NCBI RefSeq assembly: GCF_002381345.1
Contig: NZ_CP020660.1
Coordinates: 1,116,001-1,180,000, forward strand
DNA from: Candidatus Enterovibrio altilux
Lineage (GTDB): Bacteria > Pseudomonadota > Gammaproteobacteria > Enterobacterales > Vibrionaceae
Length of the DNA: 64,000 nt
Direction: 5' to 3'
Each line of letters opens with the position of its first letter. Within the stretch, counting starts at the first letter, position 1. The position numbers and the translations under genes are program-made. Positions 55,801-64,000 of the stretch are shown piece after piece. The notes beneath the pieces were generated by a model that saw only the letters and a program-made list of their open reading frames with translations, was not told where the DNA came from and did no database searches.

Positions 55801-56744
55801 TCACCACCAGAGCCTGTTGATGCCCCAGACCAAGGTGAAATTGCGGTTGGATGATTGTGTGTTTCGACTTTCATTAGAATATGCGTTGCTTCCTGATGAT
55901 AGTTATATTGATGTGATTTTGGGTTAGGGAAAAAGCGTCCCACTTCAGAACCAACCATAACAGCTGCGTTATCTTTATAAGCAGATAACACATATTCATT
56001 GTTGTGCTTATAGGTGTTTTTAATCATTTTGAACAGGCTTTTATTTTGTGTCACACCATCAATAGTCCAATCTGCATTGAAAATTTTATGACGACAATGC
56101 TCAGAGTTAGCCTGTGCAAACATCATTAATTCGATGTCATTCGGGTTACGTCCAAGTTTAGTAAAAATTTTTATCAAGTAATCAATTTCATCGTCTGCAA
56201 GTGCAAGGCCTAATTCAACGTTAGCTTTTTTTAACGCATTTCGTCCACTAGCTAGCATATCTATGGCTTTTACTGGTGCAGGGGTTGCTGTAGTAAATAA
56301 TACTGCTGTGTCAGCCATGTCGCTAAACACGACTTCTATCATACGGTCGTGTAGAAGGCCTTTTAACGTGCTGACTTGTGTATTGTTAAGGGAAGTTGAC
56401 AAATCAAGATAATATGCAGTACCACGTTCTAAGCGCTTAATGTGGTTCAGACCACAGTTATGTGCAATATCAGTAGCTTTAGACGACCAAGGAGAAATAG
56501 TGCCAGTACGTGGTGTAACGAGAAACAGGGAACCCGTGGAAGCATGTTCTTTCATTGCTGGCCCGTATGTTAACAAACGATCTAATTTTTGTCGTTCGTC
56601 TTCATTTAGTGGTGAACAGAGATCTACAAAGTGAATATACTCTGCGTAGAGGCCAGTAATAGGTAAATGATCCGTCTGACAGTTTTCCAAAAGTTTATTA
56701 ACTCGAAATTCGGATAAAGCGGGGGACCCCCGCAAAATTTCCAT
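52836..56744 (-). CDS. purL: phosphoribosylformylglycinamidine synthase
   Basis: PurL converts FGAR to FGAM with ATP and glutamine, the fourth purine step. The 1302-residue single-chain form is as in E. coli (1295), starting [15 protein letters not shown]. It has an N-terminal PurS-like domain, then the synthase domain with [43 protein letters not shown] and [16 protein letters not shown] second, structural ATP site half follows. The glutaminase domain ends the protein: GVCNGCQM (nucleophile Cys), SHGEGRMEV and MPHPERVFR. Codons 5-9 contain a perfect GCGGGGG/CCCCCGC palindrome. With purH and purD it shows the purine pathway is retained. Confidence 0.98.
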   Translation of the reverse strand: MEILRGSPALSEFRVNKLLENCQTDHLPITGLYAEYIHFVDLCSPLNEDERQKLDRLLTYGPAMKEHASTGSLFLVTPRTGTISPWSSKATDIAHNCGLNHIKRLERGTAYYLDLSTSLNNTQVSTLKGLLHDRMIEVVFSDMADTAVLFTTATPAPVKAIDMLASGRNALKKANVELGLALADDEIDYLIKIFTKLGRNPNDIELMMFAQANSEHCRHKIFNADWTIDGVTQNKSLFKMIKNTYKHNNEYVLSAYKDNAAVMVGSEVGRFFPNPKSHQYNYHQEATHILMKVETHNHPTAISPWSGASTGSGGEIRDEGATGIGGKPKAGLVGFSVSNLRIPGFEQPWETDFGKPNCIVNALDIMLEGPLGCAAFNNEFGRPNLLGYFRTYEAKITSHNGKEVRGYHKPIMIAGGMGNIRDQHVQKKEIPVGAKLILLGGPAMNIGLGGSTASSMASGQSAENLDFASVQRENPEMERRCQEVIDRCWQLGESNPIAFIHDVGAGGISNALPELIYDGGRGGKFQLRNVPNDEPGMSPLEIWCNESQERYVIAIAPENMNVFSAICKRERAPYTVVGEATKKRCLVLEDDYFNNTPINMPLDILLGKPPKMHRNVQARTVEGQEIERSGISIAEASQLVLRLPAVAEKTFLITISDRSVTGLVTRDQMVGPWQVPVANCAVTAASYNTYHGEAMSMGERAPVALLNFAASARLAVAESLTNIACADIGDLKRINLSANWMAAAGHPGEDAGLYEAVKAISEELCPALDLTISVGKDSMSMKTSWEQSGEQKENIAPLSLVITAFGRVEDVRKTVTPQLRTDKGNSALILVDLGQGQNRMGATALTQVYKQLGDKSADVDNPELLKGFFNAMQILVRDERLLAYHDRSDGGLYVTLAEMAFAGHIGLEVDIHALSVKGECDDALAALFNEELGAVVQVHADQLDAVQSTLGAYGLASCSHIIGTLSDDDMIRIWNNNTLVFEQNRTELRTIWAETTHQMQTIRDNPSCADQEFATKQDVTNPGLNAMLSFNLEEDIAAPFIAMGARPQMAILREQGVNSHVEMAAAFDRAGFTTKDVHMSDILSKQTTLKDFNGLVACGGFSYGDVLGAGEGWAKSILFNDMVRDQFEHFFHRGDSFALGVCNGCQMLSNLHNLILGANLWPRFVCNESERFEARCSLVEVQETPSLFLSGMAGSRMPITVSHGEGRMEVRNAEHLMALEQSGTVALRYLDNFGNVTETYPANPNGSLHGITGLTTLDGRVTIMMPHPERVFRTVANSWHPDNWGEDSPWMRMFRNARVKLG

Positions 56745-56903
56745 GGGCGTATGCCTTTTGAGTAGTGGTGAATGAAAGCTATAGTATTCTAACCTATGGT
56801 TATTTATTGCTCACTTTTATGGAAAAGTCACATAATAGTACTCATGAGCTTCTGATGAGATATGCCACGATATATTATAAGGGAAAAAAGTGAGTAACGT
56901 AAT

Positions 56904-58134
56904 AGCTTTGTTTATTCATTCGAGTTCAGATAACAAATTTCAACATGATTAATCATTAAAAAATCGTTGCTATCATGGATTAAGTTTCGCTAATCTGAGC
57001 ATTATGATCTTTTAAGCTCAATGTCCATTCAAATAATTTTGACTGAAAACGCGGCCATCTCTGATAGGGAACGTTTATGGTAACCATACCTCATTTTTCA
57101 ATGCTGATTTGAGCCGTATAATTTCTGGTAACTAACCGCTAAATTATGCGGATGACCTCGGTCCCAAAAAATTGTTTTTTTGATGGTATGAGTGGAACCT
57201 CTCGTTCAATACAAATGGTTTCGTAACACTGCTTGGTGTCGTAAGCACCATAGGCTGATATTTCATTAATTTTTCGTCGGGTCTGTTTGAGTAAGCTCGG
57301 CAGCATTTTGTCGCCAGTCACATTTGATGCACTTAACTCAGCAACAATTATTTTATGCGTATTTATATCTATCGCTAAATGTACCTTGTACTAGCTCGCC
57401 ACTTTCCATCAGTGTCCTGCTTTATTACTTTCCATTCTCCTTTGCTCTAAATTTTGAGCCTAGTAAAACCAACGAATAAGTGTTGGATGCTTTCTTTATT
57501 CTTCGTCTTGAACGCGACGTTAACCATTTTGGTGCGCTTGCTAATGCATGAATAGTGAGGGCATGACAATGATAGGTGGCAGGTTTAGAAATAGCATGAA
57601 TGAAGCCTGGCAGACCTCTCAATGGCATTAAAAATACGCATTTAATCATAAGGCCGTTGTAATGGTTCATCCGCTAAATAAACTAAGTTTTTCATGATGA
57701 TCCTACTTGGTTTAATTCCATAGCTGAATAGCTTCTTTATCAACCCAGAATATTCGTGAACCACGATTCACGATTCATTATAATTTGATCATACTGTTTC
57801 CAGTTAATTGTTTTGTAGTGAAAATTATTCATAGACCTAAATATTTAAGGGAGCCTAACTGTCTAGGTATTTTTTGAAATTTAGTTCTCTGATTTAGAAA
57901 GTAAAGCCGGTTACCATAAACGTTCCCTGGCAGAGGCGGCAATGTTTTGAGTCAAAAAACTACTGGGAGGAGCATTGAGCCGAAGGGATCACACAACGCA
58001 GATGAGTGAAACCGACGACATGATAAAAGCGTTAGATAAGTTGATAGAGTAAGGTATGTCTAAAATATAAGTAACCATTTAAGTGTTACTTATATTGAGA
58101 TTTGCTACCTGCACTTGAATTAGGAAACAAAACT
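56904..58134 (-). mobile_element. long-arm form of the IS (1231 bp)
   Basis: The left arm starts AGCTTTGTTTATTCATTCGAG at 56904 and, despite a ~50-base internal deletion, ends CGTTTATGGTAACC. The minus-oriented transposase region runs to the internal left terminus (GATTTAGAAAGTAAAGCC) ending 57908. The right arm is 57909-58134, from GGTTACCATAAACG to TAGGAAACAAAAC. It fills the purL-fbp gap. Confidence 0.92.
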
Positions 58135-58170
58135 TTGTATATGGAGCTTTTTCACAAAAAAAAATTATTT

Positions 58171-59181
58171 TTAATCGGAGTTTCGCTCGAGGAACTCTTC
58201 TATTTTTTTCACCATATCAGTGGTGCCAACAAAAAATGGTACGCGTTGATGTAGTGCTATAGGTTTGATATCAAGTATACGCTGCTTACCATCAGACGCC
58301 TTGCCACCCGCTTGCTCCATAATGAAGGACATGGGGTTGCATTCATATAATAGGCGTAATTTACCGCTAGGATAGGTGGCGGTACTTGGGTACAAATATA
58401 TGCCTCCTTTGAGCATATTGCGGTGAAAATCGGCTACTAATGAGCCGATGTAACGTGAGGTATATGGGCGATTATCTTCAGGTTTATTCTCTTGACAGTA
58501 CTTCAAGTATTGCTTAATTCCTTTAGGAAACGTAATGTAGTTTCCTTCGTTAATGGAATAAATAGATCCTTTATTCAGAATAGTTATGTTCTCGTGTGAA
58601 AGAAAAAAAACACCGATTGATGGGTCATAGGTAAAGCCGTGAACACCATTTCCAGTCGTATAAACTAACATAGTGGAAGACCCGTAGATAATGTATCCAG
58701 CAGCTACCTGCTTGTTACCAGGTTGGAGGAAATCTTCCATAGTTGCTAATTGCCCTAGAGGCGACACGCGTCGATAGATTGAAAATATAGTCCCAACAGA
58801 CACATTTACATCAATATTGGAGGAACCATCGAGGGGATCGATTAAAATGACGTATTTAGCATTAGGTCCGTGCTTTTCACTGAAAATGACAACATCATCA
58901 TCTTCTTCGCTACCAACACCGCAGACTTGGTCGCGCGCAGCCATGGCAGCTTTAAATTTTTCATTGGCATAGACGTCGAGTTTTTGTTGTTGTTCGCCTT
59001 GTGCGTTTTCATTGCCAGATGCGCCTATGATATCAACGAGACCAGCTTTATTTATTTCACGGTTAACAATTTTTGCAGCTAAACGAATAGATGATAGTAA
59101 CGAACTTAGTTCGCCGCTAACACTAGGACATTCATGCTGTTTTTCAACGATAAATTCGCCAAGTGTTCGCATATCTGACAT
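58171..59181 (-). CDS. fbp: fructose-1,6-bisphosphatase class I
   Basis: Fbp is the gluconeogenic phosphatase hydrolysing fructose-1,6-bisphosphate. 336 residues (332 in E. coli), with the [15 protein letters not shown] start of Vibrio homologues. Metal and catalytic blocks are present: [51 protein letters not shown], and GGIYLYP with [22 protein letters not shown]. The C-terminus is [18 protein letters not shown]. The stop is only 36 bases from an IS terminus, but the coding sequence is intact. Confidence 0.97.
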   Translation of the reverse strand: MSDMRTLGEFIVEKQHECPSVSGELSSLLSSIRLAAKIVNREINKAGLVDIIGASGNENAQGEQQQKLDVYANEKFKAAMAARDQVCGVGSEEDDDVVIFSEKHGPNAKYVILIDPLDGSSNIDVNVSVGTIFSIYRRVSPLGQLATMEDFLQPGNKQVAAGYIIYGSSTMLVYTTGNGVHGFTYDPSIGVFFLSHENITILNKGSIYSINEGNYITFPKGIKQYLKYCQENKPEDNRPYTSRYIGSLVADFHRNMLKGGIYLYPSTATYPSGKLRLLYECNPMSFIMEQAGGKASDGKQRILDIKPIALHQRVPFFVGTTDMVKKIEEFLERNSD

Positions 59182-59472
59182 TTCAGATCCTTTTAATGTC
59201 TGTAATTGAATTTTTTGGTAAGATGTTGAAATAACTAGGCGCGTGCAGTAAAAAAAATTTGCTTGTTTTCTTAGGTTGATTAATATGATACCGATCCTGA
59301 GGTATATGAAAGTCTTTAGTTAATCCAAAAAACGCAATACAACTGAATAAAAATCAACTTATTATAGTGTGAAGTGTAGTTCTTTTTGGTAGTAGCGAAG
59401 TGATTTGGATAAGCTTAGAGCTTGGAACTGTGATCTCAATATGGTGCAAGCTGAGCGGATGTCACTTGCAAA

Positions 59473-60675
59473 GGATCTTGTTACCTAACCCTAGCTCAGA
59501 CATTATATCTCAGGATGATCAACTATTAGATGCTTACTTTTGGTTTTATGCTCCTTTAGGCTCAATGTTCTTCCTAGTAGTTTTTTGACTCGAAACATTG
59601 TTGCCTCTGCTGTGGAACATGTATGATACAGGCTTTATTTTCTAAGTCAGAGAACCAAATTATTAATTAACATGCTAAATAGCTAGGCCCACTTAAATAT
59701 TCAGGTCTATGAACAATCTTCGCTACAAAACAACTAACTGGAAGTAGTATAATTAAGCTTTAATCAACTGTAGTTTACTAATATTCTGGGTTGTGAAGAA
59801 CCCATTTAGCTTTGACATTCAATTAAATAAGGTAATCATGGAAGATTTAGTTGACTTAGCCATTATGTTCGTTCGCATCATTGCAGACATATTTTCAAGG
59901 TTATTTATAGAGGTCTGCGGTGATTCATTAAATTTGTGTTCAAATTGGTTCAATTGAAGTTGTCATGCTCTAACTATTAATGAATGAGCACGCGAACCAA
60001 GACAGTTTATGTCACGTGCAAGACGAAGAATAAAGGAATCATCCCGTATTTAGTCATTGATCCTACGGGCTCAAAGTTTACGGTGAAGGCGAATAAAAAG
60101 CTAAAAAGCAGGGTACTAACTAATGGAAGCGAAGAATCTGGCGTCAGTGACATTTAACGGTAGATGTAAATATGCATCAAATCATTACAATTGAATTAAG
60201 TGCATCAAATGTAATTGACGGTGCAGTGCTACCTAATTTACTCAAACCGACTCGACGAAAAATCAATGAAGTATCAGCTGAGAGTGTTGACGGCACCAAA
60301 GAATGTACGAAATCATTCGTATTAAACAAGTGGTTCCACCCATCTTATTAAGAAACGAAGTAATTTTTAGGAAACGAGCTCACCCGCGTAATTTATTAGT
60401 TAATTACCAGAAGTTATACGGTTCAAATAGGCATTGTAAAACGAGGTATGCTATCATAAACATACCTTAGCAAAAAGGGTAATATTTTGAGTTAAAAAAT
60501 TACTGGGAGGGATATTGAGCTTAAGGGCTCACATAACTTAAATTAGCGAAACCTTCGCCATGATAAAAGCATTAAATGAGCTGACAAGATTAGATATGCT
60601 TAACACGAAAACTATTATACCCATAGTGAATCATGTGGAAATTGTATTATTCGAATTTGAATGAAGAAACACAGC
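59473..60675 (+). mobile_element. long-arm form of the IS, arm shortened
   Basis: A right-terminus arm starts GGATCTTGTTACCTAAC at 59473 and ends near 59630 (158 bases, internal deletions), finishing in CATGTATGATACA. The internal left terminus GGCTTTATTTTCTAAGTC starts at 59631. The transposase region then runs to the right terminus ending CACAGCC at 60675. It carries the long-arm diagnostic bases AATTAACATGCTAAA. Confidence 0.88.
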
Positions 60676-60733
60676 CTATACAATAAAGAGATTAATTTGC
60701 AAGTTGAAATAATATGCATTTCATATTGGAGGG

Positions 60734-60973
60734 TTAAGTAAGGTACGTTTCTAGTTCTTCGTTACTTTAGATGTGTTTACCGCTGATGAATATTTGTGGT
60801 ACGGTTGTACTACCAGTAATTGCACGTAAGCTTACTGTGGTGGTGTTATGATCTAAAAAAACTTCTTCAAATTGTAGTTTATTGTTCATCAGTAATTGTT
60901 TTGCTTTTACACAGAATGGACAAGTTAGTTTACTGAATATAGTCATTGATTCTTGCAGTCTGTGTCCTGGTGC
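60734..60973 (-). pseudogene. glutaredoxin half of a peroxiredoxin-glutaredoxin hybrid, broken
   Basis: Directly downstream of the peroxiredoxin stop, and in the same frame, the minus strand reads MTIFSKLTCPFCVKAKQLL (from an ATG at 60946). It continues EEVFLDHNTTTVSLRAITG, then TTVPQIFISGKHI, a TAA at 60767-60769, and SNEELETYLT-stop. This is the C-terminal glutaredoxin domain of the Vibrio/Haemophilus hybrid peroxiredoxin. The redox motif CPFC and cis-Pro TVPQ are kept. A TGA in the linker separates it from the peroxiredoxin, and the in-frame TAA removes its last helix. A free-standing 59-residue product is conceivable but unlikely to fold. Confidence 0.85.
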
Positions 60974-61471
60974 TCAGTAGTTTAGCATGGTGTCTGCATC
61001 AGAAACTTTCAATGGCTCGCTCAGCTCGTTTGCTTCAATGAACATTTTTTCTATAATGCAATTTTTAACCAGCATGCTGTAACGCCATGAGCGTTTACTA
61101 AAGCTTAAATCATTCTTAGATACAGCCATACCCATACCACGTGTAAAATCGCCATTACCGTCCGGAATAAATGTACTATTCTTTGCTTTTTGGTCTGCTT
61201 TCCAAGTGTTCATCACGAAAGTGTTATTATCATTAACAGAAATACATAAAATATCATCAATACCGTATTTTTTGAATATTGGGAATAATTTATTATAACG
61301 TGGTAGGTGGTTTGATGAACATGTTGGTGTAAATGCACCTGGCAGATTAAATGCAGTGATGATTTTACCTGCAAATAATGCATCAGTAGTTACATTTACC
61401 CATATATTTCCTTTGAAAATTGGAAAAGTTACACTTTGTGTGTGTTGATTTTCTTTATTGATAAATGTCAT
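60974..61471 (-). CDS. peroxiredoxin (Prx5-type), normally fused to glutaredoxin
   Basis: This is a thiol peroxidase that reduces H2O2 and organic peroxides. In the full-length hybrid the attached glutaredoxin domain recycles it with glutathione. The 165-residue product has LPGAFTPTCSSNHLPRY with peroxidatic Cys51, CISVNDNNTFVMNTW, FIPDGNGDFTRGMGM and GKRSWRYSMLV-like KRSWRYSMLVKN. It ends KVSDADTMLNY where homologues continue into the linker. A TGA stop truncates it there, so the domain is complete but has lost its electron donor in cis. It may still work with other donors. Upstream is 360 bases of non-coding DNA. Confidence 0.92.
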   Translation of the reverse strand: MTFINKENQHTQSVTFPIFKGNIWVNVTTDALFAGKIITAFNLPGAFTPTCSSNHLPRYNKLFPIFKKYGIDDILCISVNDNNTFVMNTWKADQKAKNSTFIPDGNGDFTRGMGMAVSKNDLSFSKRSWRYSMLVKNCIIEKMFIEANELSEPLKVSDADTMLNY

Positions 61472-61834
61472 ATCATAATTCCTGAATATTAAATTTCATT
61501 TTTATCCGGAGTATCCCATTGATATGCTTATATTAGTTCCTTAGAGGTAAATTTTTCTAATTAATTGCATTTGTCACTTTAATAAAAGAAGCTTCAATGA
61601 AGTAAGCACCTAATATCGTCAATCTCGAGTAATGGTGGCACTATCTTAGCATTAGTATTTTTAAAAATTTTTGTTAAAAAAACGAATCAAAAGTGCTGAT
61701 GAAAAGATTACATGGTGAAGCTTTATTGATACGGATGGATGATGACTGCTTTCGTGAGCAAACTATGGTTTTTTATTTTGCTGCAGTCGCAAAGGAAGAC
61801 TTACGTTTTAGAATCACGAGTTTTATTATGTTCC
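61472..61834. other. gene-poor stretch upstream of the peroxiredoxin
   Basis: It probably holds the peroxiredoxin promoter. On the plus strand a frame of 65 codons opens at 61693 (MLMKRLHGEALLIRMDDDC) and runs into the next IS copy. I do not recognise it. It could be debris of a gene cut by the IS. No RNA gene seen. Confidence 0.4.
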
Positions 61835-62863
61835 GGCTTTGTTTTTTAAATCATGGAACTAAATTATCAATCTACGCTCTAAACTTCTAGGTTACTTGAA
61901 ATATTCAATTCTATGAACAATTCTCACTACAATACAACTAACTGGAAGCAGTATAATGCAGCTGTAAGCAATCATGACTCATTAACATTCTGGATTGATA
62001 AAAAAGCCATTAGACTATGGAATAAAACTAAGTAGGATATTCATGGAAGACTTCATGTATTCAGTGACTTAGCCATTACGAGGGTTCTCATGGTTAAATG
62101 AGTATTTTCAATGCTATTGAGGAATCGGCAAGGATTCATTAATTTTGTTTTCAAACTTGTTTAAGTGCTATTCTCATGCTCGCACTATTAATGCATTAGT
62201 AAGCGAACCATAATGGTTAACGTTACGTTTAAGACGAAGAATAAAGGAAACATCCCGCACTTAGCCATTGATTCGATGGGGATCAAAATTTACGGTGAAG
62301 GAAAGAGAAGGTAAAAAACATGGTACTAATGGGAAACAGCAAGTTTGGCGCAAGTTATATTTAGCGGTAGATATAAATATGCATGAAACCATTGCTGCTG
62401 AGTTGAGTGCATCCAATGTAACTGGCGGTGAAGTGTTACTTAACTTGCTCAAACAAACTCGCTGAAAAAATCGATGAAATATTGGCCTATAGCGATTACG
62501 GGACTAGACAATATTATGAAACCGTGCGTATTAAACGAGCGGTTTCATTCATTTCGTTAAGAAAAGGAGTAATTTTTTGGAAACAAGATCATCCGCATAA
62601 TTTAGAGGTCAGTTATCAAAAGATATACGATTCAAACACGCATGGGAAAAAGGTATGGATATCATAAATGCTCCCTATTAAAAACGGCAATATTTTGAGT
62701 GGGAAAACTCTTGGGAAGAAAATTGAGCTTAAGAGATTATAATGCTTAGATTAGCGAAACTTGCGCTATGATAAAAGTGCTAAATAGGTCTAAAACAAAA
62801 GCGATTGTTCAATCGCTAGTCATGTTGAAATTTTTATCTGAACTCAAATTAGGGAGCAAAGTC
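61835..62863 (+). mobile_element. full-length simple IS903-group copy, decayed (1029 bp)
   Basis: Clean left terminus GGCTTTGTTTTTTAAATC at 61835 with no arm before it. It carries the simple-form bases AATCTACGCTCTAAA. The right terminus (AATTAGGGAGCAAAGTC) is at 62863. The longest open pieces encode AVDINMHETIAAELSASN- and YYETVRIKRAV-like parts of the DDE transposase. Its right end forms the last codons and stop of cca. Confidence 0.93.
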
Positions 62864-64000
62864 CTATTTTCGTTTAAATACATCTTCACCGCATGTATTC
62901 TTCTGCGTGTTAATTCTTGACGTATACTATGGCCTTGAAAACCTTCCGCCATAATTGGTTGCACATCTACAGTATTGGCTGCTTCAAATGCACCAATTAA
63001 CCATTGTGCTTGTGGATAAGGGCAATTTTCAAAGCCTATTCTTCCTTGATAGACGGCTTGACTGGCGATGGCGAGTTGAGGTACTCGTTCAGGCTTTCGC
63101 CAGAAATCATTGCGGTCAAATAGTTTGATAAAAGTTGATGCTTTTAGTTCGCCTGCGTTGTGGATGTTGGTGTGTTCTATGCAGACAAATAGTGCTACAT
63201 CGCGATACATATTGGGCACGCGTACACGTTCGCACACTGCTTTAACGGATATGTTTCCTATTTTTGCATACGTTTTATGGCTTGACCATTCTTCCGACGG
63301 TATAAGGATTTCATTAAGAGCATGCATTTGTGTGGCAAAACGAATGTAGGTGTTGCTGGTTAACTTCGCGGCTTGACGAGTAACCATGAGGCTGTGAATG
63401 CCTGTGTCGATTTCTGGGTGCCATTGTCCGAGCAGTGGAACGCCAAACAAAGCATCAATTTCTGGTAACACCACGGCGAGTGCACCACAATCTCGTAAGA
63501 TGCTGTGAAAGACATCAGGGCGCGAAGTATAGAGTGATTTTTTCCACTCCATCCAAACACGTTCAGGTGTGAGTGTATTCAGCTCTCCGCTTTCAACAAT
63601 TTTGCTCATGAGCACCATTGTTTCATCAGCTACTTGAAAACCTAGCGAGTGGAAGCGAGCGGCGAAACGCGCAACACGCAACGTGCGAAGTGGATCTTCG
63701 ATAAATGCGGGTGACACATGGCGAAGAATCTTGTTATCGAGGTCGGTTTTTCCACCATAAGGGTCAATTAGGGAACCGTCGTCAGCTTGTGCAATGGCGT
63801 TGATGGTGAGGTCACGACGCTGTAAGTCTTCTTCTAATGTTACATCCGGAGCGAAATCGCACACGAACCCTGTATAACCTTGTCCTGATTTTCGCTCAAT
63901 ACGAGCTAGTGCGTATTCTTCGTGTGTTTTTGGATGCAAGAACACAGGAAAGTCTGTCCCAACTTGTTTGTAACCTGCTTTTAACATGGTTTTAATATCT
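62809..64000 (-). CDS. cca: CCA-adding enzyme, N-terminus off the window, tail replaced by IS
   Basis: Cca adds or repairs the 3' CCA of tRNAs. The frame stays open to the right edge, so the N-terminal GGAVRD part lies beyond 64000. Present are PVFLHPKTHEEYALARIERK, EEDLQRRDLTINAIAQ, IDPYGGKTDLD, RHVSPAFIEDPLRTLRVARFAAR and LTPERVWMEWKK. The C-terminal HD domain is altered: HDLGKG of E. coli reads HALNEI, and AEFHDLIH reads CIEHTNIH. The HD phosphatase/phosphodiesterase activity is therefore probably gone. After RQELTRRRIHAV the last ~18 codons (RTLLPNLSSDKNFNMTSD) and the TGA come from the adjacent IS. The nucleotidyltransferase core seems intact. Confidence 0.93.
   Translation of the reverse strand, partial: DIKTMLKAGYKQVGTDFPVFLHPKTHEEYALARIERKSGQGYTGFVCDFAPDVTLEEDLQRRDLTINAIAQADDGSLIDPYGGKTDLDNKILRHVSPAFIEDPLRTLRVARFAARFHSLGFQVADETMVLMSKIVESGELNTLTPERVWMEWKKSLYTSRPDVFHSILRDCGALAVVLPEIDALFGVPLLGQWHPEIDTGIHSLMVTRQAAKLTSNTYIRFATQMHALNEILIPSEEWSSHKTYAKIGNISVKAVCERVRVPNMYRDVALFVCIEHTNIHNAGELKASTFIKLFDRNDFWRKPERVPQLAIASQAVYQGRIGFENCPYPQAQWLIGAFEAANTVDVQPIMAEGFQGHSIRQELTRRRIHAVKMYLNENRTLLPNLSSDKNFNMTSD

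Noticed and set aside
60734-61471. TGA as a recoded sense codon (Sec or Trp) joining peroxiredoxin and glutaredoxin
   Set aside because: TGA is the normal stop of purH and nusG. No SECIS-like hairpin stood out, and a further TAA interrupts the glutaredoxin.

Overview
The window looks like a chromosome segment of a Vibrionaceae-type gammaproteobacterium in advanced genome erosion. The intact proteins match Vibrio and Enterobacterales housekeeping families along nearly their whole length. They sit among pseudogenes (gor, rlmJ, rhlB, dusB, a tufB stub, a broken glutaredoxin domain) and many decayed copies of one IS5-family, IS903-group insertion sequence. The pattern resembles IS-laden luminous Vibrionaceae symbionts such as the Enterovibrio symbionts of anglerfish. 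That assignment is inference from content and style only.

Layout. 0.1-3.2 kb: purH-purD. 3.5-5.8 kb: dead gor and rlmJ, then intact prlC (5.9-7.9). 9.5-12.3 kb: rho and trxA, divergent from a truncated rhlB. 12.7-13.5 kb: fkpA. 15.6-18.5 kb: murB-birA (overlapping) convergent with coaA. 20.8-21.3 kb: a tRNA operon Thr(UGU)-Tyr(GUA)-Gly(UCC)-Thr(GGU). 22.5-26.3 kb: an EamA/DMT transporter, fre and ubiD. 28.35 kb: the last 35 codons of tufB, then the secE-nusG-rplK-rplA-rplJ-rplL-rpoB-rpoC superblock to 40.6 kb with its leaders and attenuators. 41.2-42.5 kb: fis with a dead dusB. Then single genes separated by IS copies: dapD, fxsA, yigL, trhA, purL, fbp, a split peroxiredoxin/glutaredoxin, and cca running off the right edge.

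Mobile DNA. By my boundaries about 18 kb (28%) is the one IS family in 22 pieces, with no intact transposase frame. An IS piece lies at essentially every junction between conserved gene blocks, so the chromosome reads as blocks joined by IS DNA. Two structural forms exist. The simple form is about 1.03-1.06 kb with short terminal repeats. The second form, about 1.2-1.3 kb and the commoner one here, carries an inverted duplicate of its own last ~225 bp in front of its left end. Each such copy therefore has ~225-bp terminal inverted repeats, with the same junction and the same diagnostic bases in independent insertions. This is the most interesting thing in the window.

How the genes fit together. 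Transcription and translation machinery (RNA polymerase, Rho, NusG, ribosomal proteins, tRNAs), purine synthesis (purH, purD, purL), cell-wall precursors (murB, dapD) and cofactor genes (birA, coaA, ubiD, fre) are kept. Accessory RNA modification (rlmJ, dusB), the RhlB helicase, glutathione recycling (gor plus the glutaredoxin half of the hybrid peroxiredoxin) and the second EF-Tu gene have been lost. Gene identities rest on remembered family sequences; no searches were run.
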